64,000 nucleotides of DNA from Bartonella tribocorum CIP 105476 (lineage in GTDB: Bacteria > Pseudomonadota > Alphaproteobacteria > Rhizobiales > Rhizobiaceae): contig NC_010161.1 in the NCBI RefSeq assembly GCF_000196435.1, positions 1,993,501-2,057,500 on the forward strand, read 5' to 3'. Shown in pieces: positions 1 through 9,844 of this stretch. The notes under the pieces were generated by a model, which had not been told where the DNA came from, made no database searches, and was given only the letters and a program-made list of their open reading frames with translations. The position numbers and the translations under genes are program-made. Positions within the stretch are counted from its first letter, which is position 1. Each line of letters starts with the position of its first letter.

Positions 1-127
1 TGAAAAGACACTCAGAAATATATCTTTCGCTTATTATCCACGATCTCCGACGTCTTGCAAAGCTCTAAAGCCTATACAAAACGTCGAATATATCATGACG
101 ATACTTTTTTATATTTACAAATAAAGA

Positions 128-1759
128 TTATTTTTCAATTGCACTATAAAAAATACGTGGTGCACCATTCCAAACCCATTTTTTGACATCAGGTGTCATC
201 GCGACAATATTATAGACCTGATAGATAAAAGCATAAGGTCCTTTTTGCATAAAATCATGCTGTAAATCAGCATACATTTGTGCCCGTTTCTGTGGATCTT
301 TTTGAAACAACGCGTCTCTCACCTTCTTATTCATATCTTCATCCAAATAACCATGGCACCAACTAAGATAACCTGTTTTTTTAGCCTCAAACCGATTATC
401 AGGATTTAAAATAAGACGTGAAGCCATCGTATGCGGATCCGCAGAAGCATTATTCCATCCTATAAAAATTGTATCAAAACTCCGTGCATAAAGTTTTGAA
501 AACAACTGCGTACCGATAAAATGTTCAATCTTAAAGCGCACACCCACCTTTTTTGCATTGTCTTGGAGTGACTGAGCAATGGGCAAAGCAAAAGGATAAG
601 GAGATTTCCCTGCAAAAATGTTAGCCTCAAAACCATTTGGATAGCCTGCCTCCGTTAAAAGCTGCTTAGCTTTTTGAAGATCAAGTTTAAAGGGTTGTCC
701 TTCTTTTTCATCCAAAGCCCCAAAATTACCAAGAGGAATAAAGCTTGCCCGTGGAATGCCAACATCTTTAAGAAGAGTCTTTCCAAGAGTGTCATAATCG
801 ATAAGATAGCGCATTGCCAAACGCACTTTTTCATTGGCAAAAATAGGATTTGTCGTATTAAATCCCCATATGATCATGGATGGCGCCAATATTTTTTCAA
901 CTTTAATATCTGTTGTTGCTTGAAGATCTTTTAGATTCTCTGGCGTTAAATTACGTGCCACATCAATATCGTGTTTTTCCAACAATAAACGCTGTGTTCC
1001 AGGCTCTGCAATATGACGAATTAAGATCTTCTTTAATTTGGGTGCCTCTCCCCAATAATTAGAACTTGCACGCAACAAAATCCCTTCTCCAGGGCGCCAA
1101 CTTTCTAACTGATAAGGCCCAACACAAGCAGCATGACTTGCCAGATAGCGATTGCCCATATCACCATCTTGTTCGTGTTTCATAAGTGTTTCACGATCAA
1201 GCAAAGCAACAGTGCGATTAGTGGAAATATTGCTCAGAATAAGCTCTGCTGGATAAGGTTTATCAAATTTCATCACCACCGTCTTCTCATCGGGTGCTTG
1301 AAAAGCCTCATCAACATTTTGTTCTGTGATACCATATTCATTAAAAGTTGCCGCATTAGACAGCTTTAATTTGACAACCCGCCTCATTCCCCAAACAAGA
1401 TCATGAGCACCAGCAGGCCGACCATCATTAAACTTCAAATCATCTCGCAAATGAAAAGTAATCTCTGTGCGTTGATCATCGCTTAAAACATCCCAACTCT
1501 TTGCCAAAGAAGGAACGATTTTAGTTCCATCATTTTTAGCAGAATCAACCAAATTGTCACAAACATTGACAACAACTTCAGCTCCATACCGGTCATTGAG
1601 CTGCGCAGGATCAAATGTACTGATCGCATCGAGATCCCAAGCCATCACAAGGGTATCAGCCGGTGTTTTTGCTGAAACTTGTTCCACAAGCATCCCCAGT
1701 GCCATAAAAGTGGAAACAAAAGAACTGATACTTTTCAATATCTTTTTCTTCAAGTTCAT
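128..1759 (-). CDS. Periplasmic oligopeptide/dipeptide-type ABC transporter substrate-binding protein (copy 1)
   Basis: This 543-residue protein belongs to the solute-binding family 5 (DppA/OppA type), which captures peptides or related ligands in the periplasm for an ABC importer. It has a basic N-terminus, a hydrophobic stretch and an AKT-like cleavage site near residue 30, so it should be exported by Sec. The mature part carries family features: STFDPAQL near the start, FHLRDDLKFNDG, and the KAKQLLTEAGYPNG segment. The start ATG is preceded by an AAAAGGA ribosome-binding site, and a TATACAAT-like -10 lies just upstream. The gene next door on the same strand is a close paralogue. No permease or ATPase gene is in the window, so the partners lie elsewhere. 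The substrate cannot be told from sequence. Confidence 0.9.
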   Translation of the reverse strand: MNLKKKILKSISSFVSTFMALGMLVEQVSAKTPADTLVMAWDLDAISTFDPAQLNDRYGAEVVVNVCDNLVDSAKNDGTKIVPSLAKSWDVLSDDQRTEITFHLRDDLKFNDGRPAGAHDLVWGMRRVVKLKLSNAATFNEYGITEQNVDEAFQAPDEKTVVMKFDKPYPAELILSNISTNRTVALLDRETLMKHEQDGDMGNRYLASHAACVGPYQLESWRPGEGILLRASSNYWGEAPKLKKILIRHIAEPGTQRLLLEKHDIDVARNLTPENLKDLQATTDIKVEKILAPSMIIWGFNTTNPIFANEKVRLAMRYLIDYDTLGKTLLKDVGIPRASFIPLGNFGALDEKEGQPFKLDLQKAKQLLTEAGYPNGFEANIFAGKSPYPFALPIAQSLQDNAKKVGVRFKIEHFIGTQLFSKLYARSFDTIFIGWNNASADPHTMASRLILNPDNRFEAKKTGYLSWCHGYLDEDMNKKVRDALFQKDPQKRAQMYADLQHDFMQKGPYAFIYQVYNIVAMTPDVKKWVWNGAPRIFYSAIEK

Positions 1760-1775
1760 AGATTTTTCCTTTTAA

Positions 1776-2640
1776 CGTTTATTGTATAAATTCCCCATGC
1801 AGCAAAACGTGCTTAATAATTTAAGTTTAAAGAACTATAGGCTTCTAAAAACCAAGCTTTAAAATCTTTAAGAACAAACACTTATTGCCAATCACTTCTC
1901 CTGCCCACACTTATAAGCCAAACCAAAACCACAAAGGAAAATACTCTGATATATAATGAACGCTCACCAACAACAGAGCTTATTCACGATATCATAACGC
2001 CTACTATTGAAGACTATAAGACTAAGATTCCTTTTCTCTTTTGTCTCTTGTTTCTTCTAATATTTTTAATGTCATCAAAGCACTCCCCTTCTTGGTTCAA
2101 GGACCTTAATAACAAAGAGCCTTCATAAGAATTTGAAACTTTGGTAAAACAGGAAAATCCGCCAATTTGCCAAGTGCAACGACTTTTATTCCTTCTTCAA
2201 AAGAAAAATTTGAATTTTTTCATCACTCCCCGTAAAATAACACCCTCCAATTAGCATTTCATCATCTTTCAAAGCAACAGAAAACATGGACACTATTAAA
2301 AAACTGATATTCCTCGTGTTTCCCCATAACAAAACTTTTCTTGCACATCGTAAATTCTTTGCTTCTCTAGCAATGCTAACTCCTGCAACAGTTGTTGCAC
2401 TAATTTTTCAGTAAATAAATTGACCACTTTTCAATTCAGAGAAGTTGAATATTCAGCCTTAACATCCACACAAACACATCTTTAATGAAAATGCCCCCTT
2501 TTTATTTTTAAATAAAAATCTTGAAAAGACATTCAATATATCCCTCCCTTATTCACGATCTTCGACGTCTTGCAAAACTTTAAAACTTATGCAAAACGCC
2601 GAATATATCATAACGACGCTTTTATCTATTTGACAGCATT
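1776..2640. other. Intergenic spacer inside the tandem duplication, no gene seen
   Basis: This is the upstream region of copy 1 plus the downstream region of copy 2. It is AT-rich and has stop codons in all frames. It matches the spacer upstream of copy 2 in scattered blocks. The promoter of copy 1 should lie in its left end (the -10-like TATACAAT, read on the minus strand at about 1780-1790). Confidence 0.5.
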
Positions 2641-2650
2641 GAAGATACGC

Positions 2651-4279
2651 TTATTTTTCAATTTTACTATAAAAAATTTGTGGCGCACTATTCCAAACCC
2701 ACTTTTTGACATCCGGTGTCATCGCAATAACAGTATATTTCTGATAGATAAACGCATAAGGTCCTTTTTGCATCAATTCACGTTGTAAATCAGCATAGAG
2801 TTGCGCCCGTTTTTGTGAATCTTTTTGAAACAACGCCTCTTCAACTTTTTCATTCATTTCTGTATCAAAATACCCATGCTGCCAACTAGGATAGGCTGTA
2901 TTTTTTGCCTCAAACCGATTATCCGGATTATAAACAAGACGTGAAGCCATGGTATGAGGATCCGCAGAATCATTATTCCATCCGACAAAAATCGTATCAA
3001 AAGCACGTGCATAAAGTTTGGAAAACAACTGTGTCCCTGCCAAACGCTCAATTTTAAGACGCACCCCTGCCTGTGCAGCACTATCTTGAATGGACTGAGC
3101 AAGCAACAAAGTATAGGGGGAGGAACTTGAAACAAGAAAATTGGCCTCAAAGCCATTCGGATAACCAGCCTCTGTTAAAAGCTGCTTGGCTTTTTGAATA
3201 TCAAGCTTAAAGGGCTGTCCTTCTTTTTCATCTAAAGCTCCAAGATTGCCAACAGGAATAAAACTTGCCCGTGGAATACCAACACCTTTGAGAAGCTTCT
3301 TGCCGAAACCTTCATAGTCTATAAGATAGCGCATCGCCAAACGTACTTTTTCCTTAGCAAAAATGGGATTTGTCATGTTGAATCCCCAGTACATCATGGA
3401 TGGCTCTAATACTTCTTCGATTTTAACATCTGTTGTTTTTTGTAGATCTGCAAGATCTTCAGGGGTTAAATTACGAGCAACATCAATATCGTGCTTTTGT
3501 AACAATAAACGTTGTGTTCCAGGCTCTGCAACATGGCGAATAAGAATCTGCTTCAGTTTCGGAGCTTTTCCCCAATAATGGGAGCTTGCACGCAACAAAA
3601 GAGCTTCTCCAGGGCGCCAACTTTTCAACTGATAAGGACCCACACAAGCAGCATGCGCTTTCAAATACTGATTTCCCAGATCGCCATCTTTTTCATGCTT
3701 CATAATTGTCTTGCGATCAAGCAAAGCTGTCGCAGGACTTGCAACAATATTATTAAGAATGAGCTCTGCTGGATAAGGCTTATCAAATTTCATCACTACC
3801 GTTTTTTCATCAACAGCTTGCAAAGCATCATCAACATTTTGCTCTGTAATTCCATATTCATTAAAAATTGCGGCATTACCCATCTTCAATTTGACAACCC
3901 GCCTCATCCCCCAAACAAGATCATTGGCGTTGGCTGATCTCCCATCATTAAACTTCAAACCATCGCGCAAATGAAAAGTAATCACCGTACTGTGATCACC
4001 CCCTGAAACATCCCAATGTGTTGCTAATGCGGGAACCATTTTAGCAGGATTATCTGTAGCACCACTCACCAAATTATCACAAACATTGCGAATAATTTCA
4101 CTTCCATAAACATCCGTAAGTTGTGCGGGATCAAATGTACTGATTGCATCAATATTCCAAGCCATCACAAGAGTATTAGCCGGTGTTTTTGCTGAGGACT
4201 GTTGTACAACCATTCCCAATGCCATAAGAACAGAAACAAGAGAGCCGCTACTTTTCAATATTTTTCTTTTCAAGTTCAT
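2651..4279 (-). CDS. Periplasmic oligopeptide/dipeptide-type ABC transporter substrate-binding protein (copy 2)
   Basis: This 542-residue paralogue of the gene to its left is alignable from the signal peptide to the C-terminal IEK with one codon of length difference. Like copy 1 it has an export signal, the STFDPAQL motif and the LTEAGYPNG segment of family 5 solute-binding proteins. Differences cluster in the middle and C-terminal half, for example around residues 385-420, where ligand selectivity could lie. The two copies may therefore bind different ligands, which is an inference. The upstream region up to the start codon, including the RBS, is nearly the same as in copy 1, so both are probably expressed in the same way. 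Confidence 0.9.
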   Translation of the reverse strand: MNLKRKILKSSGSLVSVLMALGMVVQQSSAKTPANTLVMAWNIDAISTFDPAQLTDVYGSEIIRNVCDNLVSGATDNPAKMVPALATHWDVSGGDHSTVITFHLRDGLKFNDGRSANANDLVWGMRRVVKLKMGNAAIFNEYGITEQNVDDALQAVDEKTVVMKFDKPYPAELILNNIVASPATALLDRKTIMKHEKDGDLGNQYLKAHAACVGPYQLKSWRPGEALLLRASSHYWGKAPKLKQILIRHVAEPGTQRLLLQKHDIDVARNLTPEDLADLQKTTDVKIEEVLEPSMMYWGFNMTNPIFAKEKVRLAMRYLIDYEGFGKKLLKGVGIPRASFIPVGNLGALDEKEGQPFKLDIQKAKQLLTEAGYPNGFEANFLVSSSSPYTLLLAQSIQDSAAQAGVRLKIERLAGTQLFSKLYARAFDTIFVGWNNDSADPHTMASRLVYNPDNRFEAKNTAYPSWQHGYFDTEMNEKVEEALFQKDSQKRAQLYADLQRELMQKGPYAFIYQKYTVIAMTPDVKKWVWNSAPQIFYSKIEK

Positions 4280-4289
4280 AGACTTTTCC

Positions 4290-5392
4290 TTTTAACGTTT
4301 ATTGTATAAATTCCCCACGCAATAAGAACGTGCAAAATAACAAGATTAGACGAACCATAGGCTCCAAGAGACAAAGGTTTAAAACTTTCAAACAACACTA
4401 CCTATCAACTACTCCTCCTGCCATACTTATAAGCTCCCCCCCCAAGATGCACCGAAAAACAATTTAATATACAATAAATGGTATAACCGATAACAAAATC
4501 TACGGGTGATATCACAACATCTACCACTGAAAACTACACGACAAAGATTTTGTCTCTCTTGCTTGTCGAGCAAGCTTTCCCCTTCTTTCTTCTAGCATTT
4601 TTCGCATTATCAAAGCCCCCGTTAGCACAAGCACCTTAATAATAAAAAGCCTTAACAACAATTTGAGCTTTCAACAAAACAGGAAAATTCACCCATTTTT
4701 CAACACCAACCAACTCTCTCCCTCTGCTGCAAGAGGAGTTTTGAATTTTTCCATACTTCCCCGCTAAATAATAAGCCTCTCATTATATATTATTTCAAAA
4801 TAAATATCTTATTTCAAAATAAAAAGAGCATGAGCCCCACCCCCCCTGATATTCGCTCATGTGCTCGTACAGAACAAAACTTTTTCAACATTCTATTTAA
4901 TACTTTTGCTCCTTTAACAACACTCAATTCATTGCTTGCATTTTTCAGCAAAAAATATCTTTTCAATTCACTAAGGTTGAAATATCTAAATATAACACCC
5001 ATATAAGCACACCCTTATCAGAATAGATAGTCTTTTTTTAAGTAAACTGCCTTGAAATATTATTTCTATACACGGGACAATAATAAGTCCGTTACAAAAT
5101 CTTCAACGAACGAGAACTTTCCCCCTGATGCGAAATATCAAAAAGTTATAAAAAATCCCCTACAATTTCTTAGAAAAAAAAGAAATTTCTTCATTTAACA
5201 AAAGAAGTGCCATAAAAATATCGGGAAAAATGCAATAGAACACGCGTGTATTTCAACAACCAGCACTGATATTACACCAGTACTAAGGTGGTGAAAAAAT
5301 AATAAAAAATAAAAAAACGTTTTTCCTTTATGATAATAACATCACTATACGATGATAATACAACAACACAAAAGATTCGAAAGTATATTTAA
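4290..5392. other. AT-rich spacer upstream of copy 2, no gene seen
   Basis: The left part matches the spacer upstream of copy 1. A short open frame on the minus strand at 4814-5002 has no recognisable motif and lies in duplicated non-coding DNA, so I do not call it. The right end must contain the promoter of the small plus-strand gene at 5393. Confidence 0.4.
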
Positions 5393-5674
5393 ATGAACAG
5401 AAAGAAAAAATTGTCAAATTCTTTTCATGCATTTCTTGGCGGAACATTTAGTCGCGTCAGTCTAAAATTACTGATCCTTTCATTCTTCATTGGCATCGTA
5501 ATGAAGTTTTTTGGATGGACACCTCGAAACCTCACACAGAAAATAATAGATTTTCTTCAATCTTTATGGGAAAGGGGATTTATAACGCTTACAAACTTCT
5601 TCCATATAACTATGATGGGCGCTATTATTGTTGTGCCTATTTTTCTTATCTCACGCATTTTTCATAAAAAATAA
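5393..5674 (+). CDS. Small two-TM membrane protein (DUF6460-like)
   Basis: This is a 93-residue protein with a basic N-terminus, a hydrophobic segment at about residues 23-42, a GWTP motif just after it, and a second hydrophobic segment at about 70-89, ending in basic residues. The pattern SLKLLILSFFIG...FGWTP resembles the small alphaproteobacterial DUF6460 proteins, whose function is unknown. That family call is from memory of the pattern and is tentative. It is convergent with the next gene, which ends 24 bases away on the other strand. No strong Shine-Dalgarno is visible. Confidence 0.6.
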   Translation: MNRKKKLSNSFHAFLGGTFSRVSLKLLILSFFIGIVMKFFGWTPRNLTQKIIDFLQSLWERGFITLTNFFHITMMGAIIVVPIFLISRIFHKK

Positions 5675-5698
5675 ACGCTTTAAATATTTTTCTTAGCG

Positions 5699-6508
5699 CT
5701 AGTCTTTTCGAAAAATCAAACGACATAAAAATCCTGTGCTCACAGCGATAATCACCGCAACAATACCGTATAAGAAACGATACTTATGCGCTGCATAGAA
5801 AATTGTATAAGCGATATGTGCTTTAACAATTTCAAGAGTCGTTGTTGCACTATCAACAAACTGCCCATCACGAAAAAGATAAGCACGAGCCTTATAATGT
5901 CCAACAGGGATATTGGCTGGTAAACGAAAATGTGCCGTGAAAAGTGTATCAGAACCAAAACGAACACCGCCTACTTCTTCATAATAAAGGCTTTTAGCTT
6001 TTTGCAGTTTTATAAGTTCATCGCGAAAAATTTGTATTTTTTTCTGATCTTTCTCATCTGTTTGCAATGGCAAATAGAGTAACCCTAACCCCAAACGTTT
6101 ATAATCTTCCATGCTGGTAATATCATCAATTTCACGCGTTGTGACCATAGAGTAAAAGAGAGGAACATTTTTAAAAATAAGGGAATCTGTATTAACCCAT
6201 ACACCGGCATTGCGTTTTTTTTCCCGCATGACCATTGTCCGGTTTTGTCCTTCCAAGCTGACAACAACATCATAACGGTTCTGTCGAGAATATAGTGGAT
6301 CAATATTTTCCAAGACACCAGCAATATAAAGATCACGACCAGAAAAATTTGCATCCACGGTAATCGTATTCGTTGTGACGATAATTTGAACAGTTTCGTG
6401 ATCAACGTTATCAATGAATGTTGCTGTCGTCCCAACATGTGACCATGTAGAAAAAGAAACAAAACAAAAGCAACCTGCAATGATGCATAAAGAAAATAAT
6501 CTACCCAT
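5699..6508 (-). CDS. TIGR02186-like membrane-anchored protein next to a TauE/SafE permease
   Basis: A 269-residue protein with a signal peptide or N-terminal anchor (residues 1-24), a soluble beta-rich middle, and one C-terminal membrane helix at about 241-262 followed by a basic tail. This architecture, and its position directly after a sulfite-exporter-type permease gene, match the conserved TIGR02186 proteins of Rhizobiales. Its role is not established; a periplasmic accessory to the permease is a reasonable guess. The gap to the upstream permease gene is only 2 bases, so the two are almost certainly cotranscribed. Confidence 0.7.
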   Translation of the reverse strand: MGRLFSLCIIAGCFCFVSFSTWSHVGTTATFIDNVDHETVQIIVTTNTITVDANFSGRDLYIAGVLENIDPLYSRQNRYDVVVSLEGQNRTMVMREKKRNAGVWVNTDSLIFKNVPLFYSMVTTREIDDITSMEDYKRLGLGLLYLPLQTDEKDQKKIQIFRDELIKLQKAKSLYYEEVGGVRFGSDTLFTAHFRLPANIPVGHYKARAYLFRDGQFVDSATTTLEIVKAHIAYTIFYAAHKYRFLYGIVAVIIAVSTGFLCRLIFRKD

Positions 6509-6510
6509 TT

Positions 6511-7437
6511 TTATCTCATAAGAATATCCAGAGAGAAAAGATTATCAGGGCGTACAAATAATTGAAAAGCAAGACGCATACACACAATCAACACCAAACA
6601 TGCAAGTGCCATACGCAATTGTTCCGCTTTTAGCTTCCGTCCAGCTCGTGTTCCATATTGCGCGCCAATACTTCCTCCGAGCATTAACAAAAAAGCCAAG
6701 ACAATATCAACCGACTGATGAGTCATACTTTGCAAAACTGTCGTGAAAGAAGACACAAATGTAATTTGAAAAAGTGAAGTCCCTATCACAACATTGGTTG
6801 GAACACGCAGCAGGTAAATCAATGCAGGGATCATAAAGAATCCCCCACCAATTCCCATGATAGAAGACAACAACCCCACAATGAGACCAATCCCTAACAC
6901 TGGAACAATGCTGACATAGATCATAGATGTCCGAAAACGCATTTTAAATGGTAAGCGATGAATCCAGTTATGGCGATGTCGACCTGCAAGACGGACATTG
7001 GCTTTTCCTAACCTACGCTTGCGCCTCATATCATACCAACTTTCAACAATCATCAAGCTTCCTATACTTCCAAGAAGAATTACATAAAGAAGCGAAATCA
7101 TTAAGTCTAATTGACCCAACTTTTTCAAAACAGAAAAAATCTGAATCCCGATTAACGAACCGCCCCCTCCTCCAATCGCCAAAAGAATACCAAGTTTGAT
7201 ATCAAGCGTACGTCGTCTAAAATGTGTAATCGCCCCCGTTACAGAGGATGCAATCATCTGGTTAGCGCCAGTTCCAACAGCAATAGCAGGAGGAATATTA
7301 TAAAAAATCAATAAAGGTGTGATGAGAAAACCACCACCAATGCCAAAAAGACCTGAAAAAAAACCAGCAACGACTCCCATACCAATCAAGATCAGCATAT
7401 TGAGTGACATTTCAGCAATTGGTAAATAAATACTCAC
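6511..7437 (-). CDS. TauE/SafE family (sulfite-exporter-type) membrane permease
   Basis: A 308-residue polytopic protein with two copies of the family's glycine-rich motif: GLFGIGGGFLITP near residue 29 and SIMGIGGGFFMIP near 195. Each copy begins a helical half, the usual pseudo-symmetric layout of TauE/SafE carriers, which export sulfite, sulfoacetate or related organosulfur anions. A basic cytoplasmic linker rich in Arg and His (about residues 137-165) separates the halves. It is first in a two-gene minus-strand operon with the TIGR02186-like gene. The actual substrate is unknown. Confidence 0.85.
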   Translation of the reverse strand: MSIYLPIAEMSLNMLILIGMGVVAGFFSGLFGIGGGFLITPLLIFYNIPPAIAVGTGANQMIASSVTGAITHFRRRTLDIKLGILLAIGGGGGSLIGIQIFSVLKKLGQLDLMISLLYVILLGSIGSLMIVESWYDMRRKRRLGKANVRLAGRHRHNWIHRLPFKMRFRTSMIYVSIVPVLGIGLIVGLLSSIMGIGGGFFMIPALIYLLRVPTNVVIGTSLFQITFVSSFTTVLQSMTHQSVDIVLAFLLMLGGSIGAQYGTRAGRKLKAEQLRMALACLVLIVCMRLAFQLFVRPDNLFSLDILMR

Positions 7438-7615
7438 TGATAGAACCTTTAAGATAATTTGAGGTTTTTGAAAAATTGGAGAATTTTTCCAACTTATCCT
7501 CTTTGTCCAATAATCTCTGTTGCGTATTTAAAAGGACAATTTTAATTACTACTGCTTTCGCACAATGACGAATGCGCAAGACATTTCACATCTATTAACA
7601 TCAACACTATAAAAA

Positions 7616-8509
7616 CTAAAAAAAATGCGCTCCTTTTAAAAAGCTATAAAAACATAACGTTATCGCGACCACAAATGCAACGATTAAAAAACAAAGAAGA
7701 CTTTTTTTTACGAAATAAGATAAAAATGAGACATGTCCCCGAGACTGCCCCTTTAAGGCAGAAGAAAAATCATCCTCAATGCAAGAATGAGATGCTGGGT
7801 AATGGTTAGGTGCTGTTCCCCCCACATCTTTTTCTTTTATCACTGTACGCTCCACTGCTTCTTCAGTCTTTTTAAAAGAAGACTTCAAAGCATCATCACT
7901 TGGCAAAAGTGCATCTTTAGACAAAAGCGCATCTCTGGGCAAAAGTGTATCCCTGGGCAAGAAACCTTTATTTTCTCGCTGCAATGCATTTTCAACATTT
8001 GTTTGGAGTGGCGTTATACTGTTTTGTCCTGAAAAATTTTGCACCTTTTGAAGGAATAAGCGTTCTTGATTTCCCTCACATTCCATATAAGCAAGTTTTT
8101 GTACAACAGAATCAGGTGATTTTGAACGAGACACCCGTCGTGTTGCCGCTGCTTCCTTTAAGATTCTTTTTTCACCCTGCAAACTTTGAATAAGTGTTTT
8201 AATCTGCTCTAAAGACTCAAAAAGCCTTTTTTCCCTTTGGCGACGAATATAATGTTCAGCCAAAATAGCGCGACTAATATCATCTAAATAAGATTTAAAA
8301 TGCTCTTCGACAGATCCCTGCTGGTTCAAAGGACGAGACAAATGCTTCATTTTCATTTGTGCATAAACAGTGCGTAAATTTTGAGCAATGTCTGACATTG
8401 TTACTTCCACAGGCGCCTCTATTCTCTCCTTTTGCTCAATAAAAGAAGAAAATTGATCACTCCGAACCTGATTGGTTGTCTGGTCGATCGTATGACCCTT
8501 CGTATTCAC
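7616..8509 (-). CDS. Hypothetical tail-anchored protein with internal LLPRDA-type repeats
   Basis: This 297-residue protein is not one I recognise. The first two thirds are charged and probably helical (about residues 55-120). Residues around 190-210 hold short imperfect repeats of the form RDTLLP, RDALLS, KDALLP, visible in the DNA as repeated GCATCTnnGGnCAAAAG units. A single hydrophobic helix near the C-terminus (about 270-291) with only a few residues after it suggests a tail anchor with the bulk in the cytoplasm. The start codon is GTG after a GAGGGG-rich stretch. It is flanked by non-coding DNA and stands alone. Confidence 0.6.
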   Translation of the reverse strand: MNTKGHTIDQTTNQVRSDQFSSFIEQKERIEAPVEVTMSDIAQNLRTVYAQMKMKHLSRPLNQQGSVEEHFKSYLDDISRAILAEHYIRRQREKRLFESLEQIKTLIQSLQGEKRILKEAAATRRVSRSKSPDSVVQKLAYMECEGNQERLFLQKVQNFSGQNSITPLQTNVENALQRENKGFLPRDTLLPRDALLSKDALLPSDDALKSSFKKTEEAVERTVIKEKDVGGTAPNHYPASHSCIEDDFSSALKGQSRGHVSFLSYFVKKSLLCFLIVAFVVAITLCFYSFLKGAHFF

Positions 8510-8519
8510 AAACGCCTAC

Positions 8520-9042
8520 CCCTCATTAACCTCTTTGAAAAGAATCGTTAAGAAATGATAAGAAAGTGTACTCTATTTTAGTAAATAGAGCTTTAAGAAC
8601 GCCCAAAAACTTTCTTGTTAGAAATATTTTCCCACTATTCATCTAAAATATTTGCCTAATATTCATCTTGAGTATTTGAAAGAAAAATCTTTTCTCCCCT
8701 CAAGATTTGAAGCGTAAAATCATTCCCCCATTTTTATTGTTTTCACTTAATTTTTCATTACATAAAACCCTTATTGCGCCATCATAAATAGAGCCTATAA
8801 AACGAAAAAAGAATATTCTCACAAGGCAGATTAATTTTTTTACTTTTTATTCAAGCAAATAAGGCAATTATGGCAATGAACAAAGAGATGAAGATTGAAA
8901 ATGACGACAAGAAAGTACAAGTAAACATAAAAAAGCTTATATGAAAGAAAACACAAGTTATAAATAAGACTTCATTTTAAACAATTTGGTTTCTTACGCG
9001 TATTGCTATAAACTTGTGATCATACAAACAAAGAGGATCATC
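8520..9042. other. Divergent promoter region between the tail-anchored gene and etfB
   Basis: About 520 bases of AT-rich DNA without a supported gene. It must hold the promoters for the minus-strand gene at 8509 and for the plus-strand etfB operon. The etfB frame stays open a little upstream of the chosen start (to 8986), but no family similarity begins before 9043. Confidence 0.5.
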
Positions 9043-9789
9043 ATGAAGATAATTGTCGCTGTCAAACGTGTTGTTGATTATAACATCAAGATACGCGTCA
9101 AGCCCGATAGCACAGGCGTTGATCTGTCTCACGTAAAAATGTCTATGAATCCTTTTGACGAGATAGCCGTTGAAGAAGCAATTCGTCAGAAAGAATCTGG
9201 TAAAATTTCAGAAGTTGTTCTTGTTTCAATTGGACCAGAAGCCGCCCAAGAAACTTTACGAACAGGACTTGCCATGGGGGCTGATCGCGCCCTTCTTGTC
9301 ACAACGGATCAAACACTTGAACCTTTAGCAATCGCTAAGGTTCTCAAAGCCATTGTTGATGAAGAAAAACCCGATATGGTCTTTTTAGGAAAACAAGCGA
9401 TTGATGACGATAGCAATCAAACAGGACAAATGCTCGCCGCGCTTCTTGGTTGGGGACAAGCAACTTTTGCCTCACATTTTAACATAGAAAATAGACATGC
9501 TACAGTTACCCGTGAGATCGATAATGGAACACAAACCCTTCATCTTCCCCTTCCCATGGTTATGACGGCCGATCTCCGGCTCAATGAACCACGGTACACC
9601 TCTCTCCCCAATATCATGAAAGCAAAAAAGAAAATTATTGAACAAAAAGCTCTTGCTGATCTTAGCATTGATACGAAAGCACGCCTCACAATTTTAAGTG
9701 TTGAAGAGCCAAAACCCCGTCAATCTGGAGTTAAAGTTGCTAATGTGGCAGAGCTTGTCAGTGCACTAAAACAAAAAAACTGCATTTAA
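9043..9789 (+). CDS. etfB: Electron transfer flavoprotein beta subunit
   Basis: This 248-residue subunit pairs with EtfA, which binds FAD, to form the soluble ETF that takes electrons from acyl-CoA and other dehydrogenases and passes them to ETF-quinone oxidoreductase. Family signatures are the N-terminal [17 protein letters not shown], the [11 protein letters not shown] segment, and the C-terminal [16 protein letters not shown] stretch. I place the start at ATG 9043, preceded by AGAGGA at 9032-9037. The frame extends upstream, but the extra residues are not family-like. It leads the etfB-etfA-ETF-QO block. Confidence 0.95.
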   Translation: MKIIVAVKRVVDYNIKIRVKPDSTGVDLSHVKMSMNPFDEIAVEEAIRQKESGKISEVVLVSIGPEAAQETLRTGLAMGADRALLVTTDQTLEPLAIAKVLKAIVDEEKPDMVFLGKQAIDDDSNQTGQMLAALLGWGQATFASHFNIENRHATVTREIDNGTQTLHLPLPMVMTADLRLNEPRYTSLPNIMKAKKKIIEQKALADLSIDTKARLTILSVEEPKPRQSGVKVANVAELVSALKQKNCI

Positions 9790-9844
9790 TATTTTCTTAG
9801 AGTACTAGAGTAAAAGCAATACGCATATAAAAGGGTAAAAATTT

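Larger units (their letters stand above)
1..5030. repeat. Tandem duplication of a ~2.5 kb unit carrying an ABC binding-protein gene
   Basis: The sequence from base 1 and that from about 2522 start with nearly the same bases (TGAAAAGACA.TCA) and stay alignable through the 3' flank, the coding region and the upstream flank. Shared blocks include the segment just before each start codon (about 1760-1800 and 4280-4320) and the distal upstream stretches at about 1980-2200 and 4500-4720. The intergenic parts have diverged more than the coding parts. Unit 1 begins at the window edge, so a further copy to the left is possible. The unit boundaries were judged by eye. Confidence 0.85.
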
